DNA of 64,000 bases from Bosea sp. Tri-49 (GTDB lineage Bacteria; Pseudomonadota; Alphaproteobacteria; Rhizobiales; Beijerinckiaceae): NCBI RefSeq assembly GCF_003952665.1, contig NZ_CP017946.1:3472001-3536000 (forward strand). The letters are read 5' to 3'. A program made the position numbers and the translations under genes. The stretch's first letter is position 1. Each line of letters starts with the position of its first letter. A model generated the notes under the pieces. That model was not told the DNA's origin and did not search any database. It saw nothing but the letters and a program-made list of their open reading frames with translations. This document shows positions 9,310 through 18,105 of the stretch, in pieces.

Positions 9310-9963
9310 ATGACCTTTCGCAACGGCCTGAAGTCGCTTCTTCGCCCGGAAGACTCCGTTCTCGTCCTGATCGACCACCAGCCTTTCCAGCTCACCAATC
9401 TGAACAGCCACGACCCGCATATGGCGGTCAACAATGCGACGGCTCTGGCGAAGGCCGCCAAGGCATTTAGCGTCCCGACCATTCTCACGAGCGTGATCGC
9501 TGAGCGAGGCGGTCTCATCTTCCCGCAGATCACCGATGTCTTCCCGGGCCAGGAGGTGATCGACCGGACGTTCGTCAACACCTGGGAAGATCCGAAGGTG
9601 GTGGACGCGGTCAAGGCGACGGGCCGTAAGCAGCTGATCATCGCGGGCCTCTGGACCGAAGTCTGCGTCGCGATGCCGGCGATCCAGGCCCTCGGCGAGG
9701 GCTGGGACGTGACCGTGGTCACGGATGCCTGCGGCGGCATTTCGGTCGAATCCCATGAGGTCGCCATCCAGCGCATGATCGCGGCCGGCGCGAATATGAT
9801 GACATGGCTCGCTGTGATGGCCGAATGGCAGCGCGACTGGGCCCGCATCGAAACCGCTGGCAAGGTGACAGACGTGCTCAAGGAACATGCTGCGGGCAGC
9901 GGCATCGCCTATCTGTGGGAGCAGCAACTGCTCAACACGCCAGTACCGAGCGCTGCCGGCTGA
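9310..9963 (+). CDS. YcaC-like cysteine hydrolase (isochorismatase family)
   Basis: This 217-residue protein has the isochorismatase-like alpha/beta fold. VLVLIDHQPFQ carries the conserved Asp (about 22) and LIIAGLWTEVCVAMPA carries the catalytic Cys (about 119). The sequence pattern (NWED-like loop, LWTEVC, long C-terminal tail with LEQQL-type end) matches the YcaC subgroup rather than nicotinamidase. YcaC enzymes form octamers and their physiological substrate is unknown. AAAAGGA precedes the ATG at 9310. It is divergent from the LysR gene and followed closely by the porin gene. Confidence 0.92.
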   Translation: MTFRNGLKSLLRPEDSVLVLIDHQPFQLTNLNSHDPHMAVNNATALAKAAKAFSVPTILTSVIAERGGLIFPQITDVFPGQEVIDRTFVNTWEDPKVVDAVKATGRKQLIIAGLWTEVCVAMPAIQALGEGWDVTVVTDACGGISVESHEVAIQRMIAAGANMMTWLAVMAEWQRDWARIETAGKVTDVLKEHAAGSGIAYLWEQQLLNTPVPSAAG

Positions 9964-9972
9964 CCTGGTCGA

Positions 9973-11499
9973 GTGGCGAGTAGCGACGAGATGCCCTGCG
10001 AGACGATGGGTCCGGTGTCGCGGCTCGCCATCCCCTTTGTGCCAAGCCCCGTGAAGCTCCGGCGATCCAGGCAGCGCTTTCGCCGAAGCCTGAAACAATT
10101 GTCGCCGCGAAAGTGGATCATCGCTTTCGCGGCAGCAACGCTGCCTGTTATTGCGGGTGCACAGACAGGCACGGATATCGGCCGCGCGCCGACCTTGACG
10201 ATCGAGCGTTACCCCGAAAGCTGGTCTTATCTGGCAGACCCCGCCCGGCGGACAGGGCGGTGGACGGAGCCGTTCAAATACATCCCTTTGAGCACGGATG
10301 GATCGACCTATCTCACGACAGGCCTCGAAGTCCGATCGCGCTACGAAGGCTATGCCAATGTCCGCTGGGGTGAGGCGCCGGACGACGGCTATGTCTGGCA
10401 TCGCTTCATGCCCTATGCCGATTTCCATGTGGGAAAGCTGCGCCTGTTCGCTCAGCCTATCGTCTCCGGGATCTCGGGCGTCCGCCGCGCAAAGCGGCCC
10501 GTCGATACGACCGGCGCGGATATGCTGCAGGCATTCGTCGAGGTGGAGACGGATGTCGCGGAGGCGACCTCGCTGCGGATGTCGGCAGGTCGCAAGCTGA
10601 TCTCGCTGGGCGCGGGACGCTTCGTCGACACGCGCTACGGCCCCAATATCCCTCAGGCGTTCGACGGCTTCGACATGTCTCTGACAGCCAAGGCCTGGCA
10701 GGTGACGGCTCTTTATTTTCGCCCAGTCGACAACCGGCTGGACGATTTCGATGACCGAACGTCGACCCAGAAATCCCTCTGGGGCGTCTATGCGACGCGA
10801 TGGCTGGGCGATAGTCGTGCGAACGGCTTCGACGTCTATTATCTCGGGCTGCGGGACCGGAATGCGGTCTACGACCAGGGCGCCGGTAAAGAGCTGGTCC
10901 ATACCATCGGAACCCGCATATTCGGAGACACAGGCAGCACGTACTGGAACCTCGAGGGCGCCGTTCAGCACGGGACGTTCGCAGGCCACCGGAGGGCGGC
11001 CTGGGGGATCGGTGGCGAGATCGGTCACCGGTTCTCGCAAGTCCCGTTGCAGCCCGACCTCAGACTCACCGCGGACGTGATCTCGGGCGACGACGACCCG
11101 GAAGATCCCGAACTCGGAACGCTCAATCCGCTCTTTCCCAGGGGCAAGTACTTTGCCTCCCAGTCGCCGATCGGACAGCGGAACCTGATCCATGTCCGGC
11201 CTTCCATCACGATCCGCCCGCACAAGGATGTCGAACTGTCGCTGTCGGGTACGGCCTATTGGCGACAGAGCACCGGCGACGGCATCTATGCGATCTCAGG
11301 CGCCCTCGTCCGCAGCGGCAAGGACAGCGATGCGCGCTTCATCGGAACGCAGGCCGAGATCGCCGCAGCATGGCAGGCAACGCCGGAGCTGAACCTCGCG
11401 GCTTCGATCGGAGTCTTCGCTCCGGGAACGTTCATTCGGGAGACCGGCCCGGCTCAGGTCATCAAGCTAATCGGCGTCATGGCGAACTATCGATTCTGA
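9973..11499 (+). CDS. Alginate-export-type outer-membrane beta-barrel protein
   Basis: The frame encodes up to 508 residues. A hydrophobic export signal (RKWIIAFAAATLPVIAGAQ) begins about residue 45 of the longest form, so the true start is probably downstream of the GTG at 9973 (ATGs at 9991 and 10006, or a TTG at 10099); none has a strong ribosome site. After the signal the sequence is a continuous run of amphipathic beta strands, ending in NYRF with a terminal aromatic residue as in outer-membrane barrels. It matches the Alginate_exp family, used as porins for many anionic compounds as well as alginate. It follows the YcaC-like gene by 9 bp, suggesting one transcript. Confidence 0.85.
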   Translation: MASSDEMPCETMGPVSRLAIPFVPSPVKLRRSRQRFRRSLKQLSPRKWIIAFAAATLPVIAGAQTGTDIGRAPTLTIERYPESWSYLADPARRTGRWTEPFKYIPLSTDGSTYLTTGLEVRSRYEGYANVRWGEAPDDGYVWHRFMPYADFHVGKLRLFAQPIVSGISGVRRAKRPVDTTGADMLQAFVEVETDVAEATSLRMSAGRKLISLGAGRFVDTRYGPNIPQAFDGFDMSLTAKAWQVTALYFRPVDNRLDDFDDRTSTQKSLWGVYATRWLGDSRANGFDVYYLGLRDRNAVYDQGAGKELVHTIGTRIFGDTGSTYWNLEGAVQHGTFAGHRRAAWGIGGEIGHRFSQVPLQPDLRLTADVISGDDDPEDPELGTLNPLFPRGKYFASQSPIGQRNLIHVRPSITIRPHKDVELSLSGTAYWRQSTGDGIYAISGALVRSGKDSDARFIGTQAEIAAAWQATPELNLAASIGVFAPGTFIRETGPAQVIKLIGVMANYRF

Positions 11500-11570
11500 C
11501 CATGCCGTTCTTAACTGCTCTCGAACCCATGTCCCCACGCCGCGCCGCTGAACGAGCTTAAGGATCACCT

Positions 11571-12611
11571 ATGGAAATCGGTATCGACAGTTTTGCAGCG
11601 ATCCTCCCCGATCCGGCGACGGGCAAACCTCCCTCGCCGACCGATCGCATGGCCGATCTCCTCGACGAGGTCGAGGTCGCCGACCGGGCCGGGCTCGATG
11701 TCTTCGGCATCGGCGAGCATCATCGCGCCGAGTTCCTCGATTCCGCACCAGCGATCATCCTGGCTGCGGCCGCGGCCCGCACCAGCCAGATCCGACTGAC
11801 CAGCGCGGTGACGGTGCTGAGCGCCGCCGACCCGGTCCGGGTCTTCCAGGAGTTCGCGACCCTCGATCTGGTCGCCAGGGGGCGTGCCGAGATCATCGTC
11901 GGCCGCGGCTCGTTCGGCGAGGCCTATCCGCTGTTCGGCGCGGACCCGCGGGACTATGACGAGCTCTTCGCGGAGAAGCTCGGCCTGCTCCTGAAGCTCA
12001 ACGAGACGACCTATCCGATCTGGAAGGGGCGCTTCCGCGCGGCGCTGGAGGGTCAGGGGGTCTATCCGCGTCCGCATCAGCCGCACCTGCCGCTTTGGGT
12101 CGGCGTTGGAGGCACGCCGCAATCCTTCGCTCGCGCCGGCACGCTCGGCCTGCCGCTGATGGTGGCGATCATCGGCGGGACCTTCGAGCGCTTCCGCCCG
12201 CTCGTCGATCTCTATCGCGAGGCCGGCTTGAGCGCCGGGCATAGTCCTGAGACGCTCAAGGTGGGCGTCCATGCAATGGGCTTTGTTGGCGAGACCGACA
12301 TGGCGGCCAGGGAGGCGTTCTTCCCCGGTTGGGCGCATCTGACGGAAAAGATCGGCCGCGAGCGCGGCTGGCCGCCGCCGTCGCGCCAGCAGTTCGACGC
12401 CATGGCGGGTCCGGAAGGTGCGTTCCTGATCGGCGATCCGGCGACGGTCGCAGCCAAGATGCTTCAGGTGAGCGAGGTGCTGGGCGGTGTCTCGCGCATC
12501 ACCTTCCAGATGAGTACCGCCTCGCTCGAAACGGCTGCGATGAAGCGGTCGATCGAACTCCTGGGTACCGAGGTCGCGCCGATCGTCCGCGCTGCTTGGA
12601 GCAAGTCGTGA
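11571..12611 (+). CDS. LLM class flavin-dependent oxidoreductase
   Basis: This 346-residue luciferase-like TIM barrel starts MEIGIDSFAAILPD. It carries the group's GLDVFGIGEHHRAEFLDSA segment, and the region VARGRAEIIVGRGSFGEAYPLFG forms the flavin-phosphate pocket. Members use FMNH2 (or F420) for monooxygenation or reduction; the substrate is not predictable. AAGGA lies eight bases before the ATG. It is downstream of the porin gene (71-bp gap) and just upstream of the truncated SnoaL-like gene, as in common LLM/SnoaL oxidation operons. Confidence 0.92.
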   Translation: MEIGIDSFAAILPDPATGKPPSPTDRMADLLDEVEVADRAGLDVFGIGEHHRAEFLDSAPAIILAAAAARTSQIRLTSAVTVLSAADPVRVFQEFATLDLVARGRAEIIVGRGSFGEAYPLFGADPRDYDELFAEKLGLLLKLNETTYPIWKGRFRAALEGQGVYPRPHQPHLPLWVGVGGTPQSFARAGTLGLPLMVAIIGGTFERFRPLVDLYREAGLSAGHSPETLKVGVHAMGFVGETDMAAREAFFPGWAHLTEKIGRERGWPPPSRQQFDAMAGPEGAFLIGDPATVAAKMLQVSEVLGGVSRITFQMSTASLETAAMKRSIELLGTEVAPIVRAAWSKS

Positions 12612-12643
12612 CGAGCGTTTCATCCCCGAAGAGGACACTGACG

Positions 12644-12880
12644 ATGTCGACACCGGCCGATCGGGTTCTCGACGATCGTCCCCAGCGCAACAAGGCGCTC
12701 CTCCTCGAGGCGATGACCTCGCTGTTTCAGCGCCGTGACGCGGCGGCCGTGGAGCACCTCTACGCGCCGGATTACATCCAGCACAATCCCGACATTCCGC
12801 AGGGTCGCGACGCGCTTCAAGCGCTGGTCGCCGGGCTGCCGCAGGACGTCTACTACGAGCCCGGCCTGACCGTCGCCGAC
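12644..12880 (+). pseudogene. SnoaL-like (NTF2-fold) protein gene, 3' part lost
   Basis: From an ATG at 12644 the product reads as a normal SnoaL/ester-cyclase-like protein for about 79 residues (LLLEAMTSLFQRRDAAAVEH, then YAPDYIQHNPDIPQGRDAL, YYEPGLTVAD). After codon 79 the family sequence stops. The frame continues without resemblance to 13147, running antisense into the end of the ABC ATPase gene. Intact members have about 120-150 residues, with a second half carrying a WDVLQ-type end that is absent here. A deletion or rearrangement joining this gene to the next locus near 12880 is the simplest reading. Upstream GAGG suggests it was translated with the LLM gene. Confidence 0.75.
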
Positions 12881-12983
12881 GCGTCATCCTCACTCCATAG
12901 CGGACGAAAGATACCGCAGATCGCTTTTGCAGACGTCTCGCGCCAGAAGCGGACTCTGCCTCGTCTCCCGAAAGCGGGCTTGC

Positions 12984-13000
12984 GCCGTGCGGCACACGGC
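12984..13000. terminator. Hairpin between converging transcripts (weak terminator candidate)
   Basis: A perfect 6-bp stem GCCGTG/CACGGC encloses the loop CGGCA, 38 bp beyond the stop codon of the ABC ATPase gene (minus strand). No T-run follows on either strand, so a factor-independent role is doubtful. Confidence 0.3.
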
Positions 13001-13037
13001 CTGACAGCTTGCTCAGTCGCGCGCCCCGACACAGGCC

Positions 13038-13817
13038 TCAGTGCCGCGGCAGGATCTCCCCGAGGAACTTCCGCGTGCGCTCGTGGCGGGGATTGCCGAA
13101 GAACTCTCCAGGCGCGCCCTCCTCGACGATCGCGCCGCTGGCCATGAAGATCACCCGATCCGCGACCTGGCGCGCAAAGCCCATTTCATGGGTGACACAG
13201 ATCATCGTCATGCCGTCCTCGGCGAGCCCGACCATCGTGTCGAGCACCTCCTTGACCATTTCCGGATCGAGGGCCGAGGTCGGCTCGTCGAACAACATCA
13301 CTTTCGGCTCCATGCACAATGCCCGGGCAATGGCGACGCGCTGCTGCTGCCCGCCCGAGAGCTGAGCCGGGAACTTGTCGGCCTGGTTGAGGATCTTGAC
13401 CCGGTCGAGCAGCCGCCGCGCGGTCGCCTCGGCCTGCGCGCGGGACACCCCACGTGAGCGCATCGGCGCGAGCACGCAGTTCCCCAGCACGGTCAGGTGC
13501 GGGAACAGGTTGAACTGCTGGAACACCATGCCGACCTCGCGGCGGATGGCGTCGATCACACCGGCATTCTCGATCAGCGCGGTGCCATCGATGACGATCT
13601 GCCCCTCCTGATAGGGCTCGAGATGGTTGATGCAGCGGATCAGCGTCGACTTGCCGGAGCCTGACGGCCCGCACAGGACGATCTTCTCGCCTGCGCGAAC
13701 CGAGAGGTTGATGTCCGTCAGGACCTGGAAGCTGCCGAACCACTTGTTCACGCCTTGCATCGTGATCATCGGCGCGGGCGATGCGGCGGCTTTGTCGGTC
13801 ATGGCGATGCCTTTCAA
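13038..13817 (-). CDS. Polar amino-acid-type ABC transporter, ATP-binding subunit
   Basis: This 259-residue ATPase of the GlnQ/HisP group energises import by the neighbouring permeases. Walker A GPSGSGKS is at 50-57, signature LSGGQQQR at 153-160, and Walker B VMLFDEP at 173-179. The H-loop follows in [10 protein letters not shown]. The N-terminal 16 residues are variable; an internal ATG (MTDKAA, codon 6) is another possible start. It is the last gene of the minus-strand operon 18.1-13.0 kb, 12 bp after the binding-protein gene. The transporter class usually takes amino acids, opines or related compounds. Confidence 0.95.
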   Translation of the reverse strand: MKGIAMTDKAAASPAPMITMQGVNKWFGSFQVLTDINLSVRAGEKIVLCGPSGSGKSTLIRCINHLEPYQEGQIVIDGTALIENAGVIDAIRREVGMVFQQFNLFPHLTVLGNCVLAPMRSRGVSRAQAEATARRLLDRVKILNQADKFPAQLSGGQQQRVAIARALCMEPKVMLFDEPTSALDPEMVKEVLDTMVGLAEDGMTMICVTHEMGFARQVADRVIFMASGAIVEEGAPGEFFGNPRHERTRKFLGEILPRH

Positions 13818-13829
13818 AGCGTCATTGCC

Positions 13830-14672
13830 TCAGCTGGCGACGAACGGGATCTCCGGCACGCTGTCCGGGAACGGCGGCAGCGGGTTCTTCATCCATTTCG
13901 GATAGATCTTCGCCAGCTCGCCATTCACTCTGATCTTGTCGATGAAGCCATTGATGAAGGCGTTGATCTCCTTCTCGCCGAGGCGCGTGCAGGCGCCGTT
14001 GTAGAGCTTGGTGAATTCGAGCTTGTTCTCGTAGACGCCCGGCTTCGCCTCCTCGAGGCGCGGAATGTAGAAGATGTTGCCGCCGACGGCCTGGACCTGG
14101 CCGGAGAGCAGTGCCTGGATCGTCGGCGCGTCGCCGTCGAAGCGCCGGATCGTCGTGCCGGGGGGCGCAGTCTTGGTGACGTCGGCATCCTGCACGCTGC
14201 CGCGTGCAACCCCGATCGTGTATTTGCCCATGTCGGCATGCGTCTTCACCACCACGTCCTTCGGCGCGATGAAGGTGATGATGTTGGCGGCGTAGGGCTT
14301 GCTGAACTGCACGGCTTTGGCGCGCTCGGGCAGCATCGCCATGGTGGCGAAGAGCACGTCGACGCGGCCGGAGGTCAGGGCCGGAATGCGGTTGGCGACG
14401 GCGAGCTGCACGAACTCGGCGGGGACGCCGAGCTCCTTGGAAAAGAGCTCGGAGATGTCGGCGTCGAGACCCTCCTGCTTGCCGGCGGAGTTGACGAAGC
14501 CCCAGGGTGGGTTGTCGCCCTGAATGCCGATGATGACCTTGCCGCGCCTCTTGATCTCGGCCGGCGTCACCGCCAGGGCCGGTCTGGTGATCAGCATCGG
14601 CATGGCCAGCGTCGCGGTGCCGGTGGCAATGAGCTGGCGGCGATTGAGGCCTGCTTTGGTGGTATGGGTCAT
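13830..14672 (-). CDS. Periplasmic substrate-binding protein, family 3 (amino-acid type)
   Basis: The 280-residue precursor carries an N-terminal NRRQLIATG followed by a hydrophobic stretch ending in PALAVTPAE (cleavage about residue 34); the twin Arg is Tat-like. The mature part is a SBP_bac_3 fold: GKVIIGIQGDNPPWGFVN, LDADISELFSKELG, and FSKPYAANIITFIAP near the hinge. It would bind an amino-acid-like ligand in the periplasm and deliver it to the two downstream-encoded membrane subunits. The gene lies between the permease and ATPase genes on the same strand. Confidence 0.94.
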   Translation of the reverse strand: MTHTTKAGLNRRQLIATGTATLAMPMLITRPALAVTPAEIKRRGKVIIGIQGDNPPWGFVNSAGKQEGLDADISELFSKELGVPAEFVQLAVANRIPALTSGRVDVLFATMAMLPERAKAVQFSKPYAANIITFIAPKDVVVKTHADMGKYTIGVARGSVQDADVTKTAPPGTTIRRFDGDAPTIQALLSGQVQAVGGNIFYIPRLEEAKPGVYENKLEFTKLYNGACTRLGEKEINAFINGFIDKIRVNGELAKIYPKWMKNPLPPFPDSVPEIPFVAS

Positions 14673-14714
14673 CGTTCCCTCCTTACGTTGTTGGTCTTGG
14701 TGATGCCGCTGGTA

Positions 14715-15356
14715 TCAGCGCGAGGCCGCGGCAAGCCTGCGCTCCAGCCGCGCGCCGTAGAGCGAAAGCGGCCAGCAGATGAGGAAATAGAGGGCGCCCA
14801 CCACGCCAAAGACGAGCAGCGGCTTGAAGATCTGGTTGGAGATGATGGTTCCGGCCCGGGCGAGCTCGGTGAAGCCGACGATGGCGGCGAGCGAGGTGCC
14901 CTTGATCAGCTGGACAAGGAAGCCGATCGTCGCCGGCAGCGAGATGCGGATCGCCTGCGGCAGGACTACGTCCCGCATGCGCGAGACATAGCCAAGGCTC
15001 AGCGCCTTCGCCGCCTCGGTCTGCCCCTTCGGCACGGCCTCGATCGAGCCGCGCCAGATCTCGCCGAGGAAGGCGCTGGCGTGCAGCGTGAAGCCGATGG
15101 CGACGGAGAGCCAGGCGTCGAGCTTCAGCCCGACCAGAGCGAGCCCGTAATAGACCACGAAGAGCTGCATCAGGAGCGGCGTGCCCTGGAACAATGCGAT
15201 GTAGCCGGCGGTCGCCTGCTCGAGCGGGCGGATGCCGGAGGTGCGGGCCAGCGCGATGCCGAGGCCGCTGACCGAGCCGCAGACGAAGCCGATCGCGGAC
15301 AGGAAAACCGTCCATTTCAGCCCGGTGAGCAGGAAGAGGAATTCGCTTCAGTTCAT
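14715..15356 (-). pseudogene. Amino-acid ABC permease with an in-frame TGA at codon 3
   Basis: Translation from the ATG at 15356 gives M-N-stop-S-E-F and then a complete HisM/GlnP-type permease of about 213 residues, with the EAA-type loop EAAKALSLGYVSRMRDVVLP. GTGAGG sits nine bases before this ATG, so it is the natural start. TGA at 15348-15350 probably replaces TGG, since Trp would be expected in the MNWSEF-like N-terminus. There is no in-frame ATG downstream before position 15194, where a TTG would skip the first helix. Either the subunit is inactive, translation starts at a rare codon, or the base is a sequencing error. The gene is 8 bp after the other permease gene. Confidence 0.8.
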
Positions 15357-15364
15357 GGCGCGCC

Positions 15365-16033
15365 TCACTTCACCGGATAGCTGAAATGGCGCGCCGTGAT
15401 CTGCGCGAACATCCGCATCATCAGCCAGGACATGGCGAGGTAGAGCAGCGTGACGACGCCGTAGACCTCGAAACTGCGGAACGTATTGTTCTCGATGTTC
15501 TGCGCGACCGAGGTCAGCTCATAGGCCGAGATCGCCGAGGCGATGCTGGTCGTCAGCGTCAGCAGGATGAACTGGCTGGTCAGCGACGGGAAGATCGCGC
15601 GCAGCGCCGGCTTCAGCACGACGAGGCGGAAGACCTGGCCCTTGTGCAGCCCGAGCGCCAGCCCGGCCTCGATCTGCCCCTTGCTGATCGACTGCACGCC
15701 GCCGCGGATGATCTCGATCGCATAGGCGCCGCCATTGACGCCGAGCGCGATGATCGCCGTCGGCGTCGGGTCGAGCCGGATCCCGGCGAGCGGCAGCGCG
15801 AAGAAGATGAAGTAGATCTGGACCAGAAAGGGCGTGTTACGGATCAGCTCGACGAAGCTGATCACCAGCCAGCGTAAACCGCGATAGGGCGAGTCGCGCA
15901 GGACGACGCCGCCGATGCCGATGACGAGCGCGAGCACCATGCCCGCGAGCGCCAGGCCGAGCGTGCCGAGGCAGCCCCATAACAGGTCCGGAAGCCCGTC
16001 GATGACGGGGCCGAAATCGAACTTGTAATTCAA
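15365..16033 (-). CDS. Amino-acid ABC transporter permease
   Basis: This 222-residue inner-membrane subunit of the polar-amino-acid type has an N-terminal periplasmic part (MNYKFDFGPVIDGLPDLLWG), about five hydrophobic helices, and the cytoplasmic coupling loop with ELIRNTPFLVQIYF and GGVQSISKGQIEAGLALGL (EAA-like motif). It should pair with the permease encoded just downstream, which carries a stop at codon 3; if that subunit is dead this one would need to work as a homodimer or not at all. A 117-bp gap separates it from the oxidoreductase gene upstream. Confidence 0.94.
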   Translation of the reverse strand: MNYKFDFGPVIDGLPDLLWGCLGTLGLALAGMVLALVIGIGGVVLRDSPYRGLRWLVISFVELIRNTPFLVQIYFIFFALPLAGIRLDPTPTAIIALGVNGGAYAIEIIRGGVQSISKGQIEAGLALGLHKGQVFRLVVLKPALRAIFPSLTSQFILLTLTTSIASAISAYELTSVAQNIENNTFRSFEVYGVVTLLYLAMSWLMMRMFAQITARHFSYPVK

Positions 16034-16150
16034 GACGTTTCTCCCCTCCTTGCCGGCCCTTCTTGCGGGGCCGGTGGTCTTGGCTGCGGTTCGTCTCCCC
16101 TCAGCCGTCTTTGGCTCCGGCGCCGCTCTCTTGGCGTCGCCGCTCCCGGC

Positions 16151-17245
16151 TCATGACGCCTGTCGCCGTGGCTGCTCCGATTGCGACGAGAGCAGAGCCA
16201 CGTACTGATCCCGCAGATCGATCCGCTTGCCGCTCGCGGCGGCCTCGGCCACGGCGAGCGTCGCGATCAGCGTGCGTGCGCCGTCCTCGACCGGTTGCAG
16301 GGACACAGCCGTGCCGCGGATCACGTCGCGGAAATGGTCGAGCTGGGCGATGTAGGGATCGAGCGTTGGCGCGTGAATCCGCTGCGCCTGAATCGACTGG
16401 TTCCAGCTTGGTTCGCCGTTCGCTTGCGTCCAGGCGACCAGATTGGGGAATTCGAGCGCGCCGCGGCTGCCCATGAAGCGGTAGCTGCTCTCGCCGCTGA
16501 ACGGGAACTCAGGTGCCTCCCCGACACCCTGCTCCGTCGTCCAGGGCGAGACGGCGCTGTCGCTGACGAAGAAAGTTCCGATCGTCCCGTTCTCGAACTC
16601 GATCAGCACGCCGGCCGTGTCCTCGACCGCAAAGCCGCGCTGGCGGTTCGATTGGATCGCACTGACCGAGACAATCTCGCCGACGCAGAAGCGCAAGAAG
16701 TCGATCTCGTGGATCAGGTTGATCAGGACGGGGCCGCCGCCGGCCTGCGTCCGCCAGGGCGCCGCGTTGAAATAGGCGTCCGGCTTGTAGACCGCCCAGA
16801 TGGCGGAGACGCCGACGAGATCGCCGATCCGGCGTTCGCCCAGCAACGACCGCAAGGTCGCGACCTGGCGGTGGTGGCGACGGTGGTGACCGACCAGCGA
16901 GCGGATGCCGGCCGCCCGGGCCGCATCGATCAGCGCATTTGCCGAGTCCAGCGTGTCAGTGACCGGCTTCTCGATCAGGATGTGGATGCCGCGGCGGGCG
17001 CATTCGATGCCGTTCTCGGCATGCAGCTGGTTGGGCGAGGCGATGATGACGGCACTCGGCCGAGTCTCGTCGAGCATCGCGCGATAATCGGCGAAAACGC
17101 GCGCATCCGGGTTCTGCTCCGCGACCTGCCCGGCATTGACGTCGGCGATCCCGACGAGATCGAAGTCGGGATGCTCGGCGATCTTCGCCAGATGCTTGCG
17201 CCCGATCAGCCCTGCGCCGATCACGCCGATTGCGATATTCGTCAT
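16151..17245 (-). CDS. Gfo/Idh/MocA family NAD(P)-dependent oxidoreductase
   Basis: This 364-residue dehydrogenase has the N-terminal Rossmann motif VIGAGLIGRKH (about 8-18), the catalytic-lysine motif EKP at 92-94, and the substrate-site helix NLIHEIDFLRF (His179, Asp182). At the usual first Asp of that helix there is Asn176, a mild deviation. Family members oxidise hydroxyl groups of inositols, sugars or related polyols. It overlaps the upstream isomerase gene by 4 bp (ATGA), so the two are translated together. Pairing with a TIM-barrel isomerase is typical for inositol- or sugar-like catabolism, yet the transporter here is amino-acid type. Confidence 0.94.
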   Translation of the reverse strand: MTNIAIGVIGAGLIGRKHLAKIAEHPDFDLVGIADVNAGQVAEQNPDARVFADYRAMLDETRPSAVIIASPNQLHAENGIECARRGIHILIEKPVTDTLDSANALIDAARAAGIRSLVGHHRRHHRQVATLRSLLGERRIGDLVGVSAIWAVYKPDAYFNAAPWRTQAGGGPVLINLIHEIDFLRFCVGEIVSVSAIQSNRQRGFAVEDTAGVLIEFENGTIGTFFVSDSAVSPWTTEQGVGEAPEFPFSGESSYRFMGSRGALEFPNLVAWTQANGEPSWNQSIQAQRIHAPTLDPYIAQLDHFRDVIRGTAVSLQPVEDGARTLIATLAVAEAAASGKRIDLRDQYVALLSSQSEQPRRQAS

Positions 17246-18105
17246 GCTCTCACGGATCCCTGTGGTTTCGTGCGGCTCGGAGTGTTGCCGGCCGCAGGCG
17301 CCTCGCGCCGCGGCAGGCCGTCGAGCACTCGGCGCGTCGCGGCATATGCCGTCACGATCCGCGAGCGCGCGTCGAGCCCGCGCATCGGCAGTTCGACACT
17401 GAGCGCGGCATCGGCCGGCAATGCCTGCAGCAGAGCGGCGAGCGGCAGCGCGCCCTCCCCTGGCGGCAATCTCCCTTCGCGCGCCTCGGTGATGGCCTCG
17501 GCATCGGTCACCGGCTGAGTCGTAGTCGCATCGCAGAGCTGGGCCGCGCGCAGAAACTGTCTCGGCAGGGCCGCGAGATCGCCCGGCACGCCGCCCGAGC
17601 GGCTAAGGTGCAGCGCGTCGACGAGCACGGCGCCATTGGGCCTGCCCGCCTGCCGCACGACCGCCTCGGCCTGCGCCAGGGTCCCGACCACGCGCCAGCG
17701 CATGAATTCCAGATCGACCCGCAGACCGAATTCCGCAGCGAGATCGCACAGCGCGGCAAAGCTGGCCGTCAACCGGACGCGATCGGCATCGTCGCCGGAC
17801 ACGGTCACCGCTGCCGCGCCCAATTCGGCTCCGGCTTCGAGCAGCGGGGCGAAGGAGCGAATGTCGAGGCCGGGTGTGAGCTGGATGAACTCGATCTCGT
17901 TCAGGCGCACGCCTTCCGAGGCCAGGATCGTGCGCAGTTCGCGCTGGGCCCACGATCCGACCCGGAGCGGATAGGCGACGCCCCCCGGCATCGCCGGATG
18001 GACGCGCAGGCCGATCGAGACGAAGCCCGCGCCCGCCGCCTCCCTCACCAGCTCCGGCGGCGAAAGTTCCAGCGCCGTCAAATGGGCAAGACCGAACGCA
18101 CTCAT
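17242..18105 (-). CDS. TIM-barrel sugar phosphate isomerase/epimerase-like protein
   Basis: The 287-residue protein resembles the AP-endonuclease-2-type isomerase superfamily (inosose dehydratase, hydroxypyruvate isomerase, tagatose epimerase). Strand-end residues VDLEFMRW, VLVDALHLSR and LSVELPMRG supply the Glu, His and Glu ligands of the metal site expected in this fold. The start at 18105 overlaps the stop of a 35-codon upstream frame by ATGA and has only a weak ribosome site of its own. It is the first large gene of the operon that continues with the Gfo/Idh/MocA enzyme and the ABC transporter. The substrate is unknown. Confidence 0.88.
   Translation of the reverse strand: MSAFGLAHLTALELSPPELVREAAGAGFVSIGLRVHPAMPGGVAYPLRVGSWAQRELRTILASEGVRLNEIEFIQLTPGLDIRSFAPLLEAGAELGAAAVTVSGDDADRVRLTASFAALCDLAAEFGLRVDLEFMRWRVVGTLAQAEAVVRQAGRPNGAVLVDALHLSRSGGVPGDLAALPRQFLRAAQLCDATTTQPVTDAEAITEAREGRLPPGEGALPLAALLQALPADAALSVELPMRGLDARSRIVTAYAATRRVLDGLPRREAPAAGNTPSRTKPQGSVRA

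Noticed and set aside
9232..11223. Long minus-strand frame opposite the YcaC-like and porin genes
   Set aside because: A composition shadow; the plus-strand genes have signal peptide, active site and normal length.
15348..15350. TGA read as selenocysteine
   Set aside because: This permease family has no selenoproteins, position 3 is not catalytic, and no selenocysteine hairpin is evident just downstream.
13755..15380. Long plus-strand frame opposite the binding-protein and permease genes
   Set aside because: Low-complexity Arg/Asp/Glu-rich shadow with no start signal.
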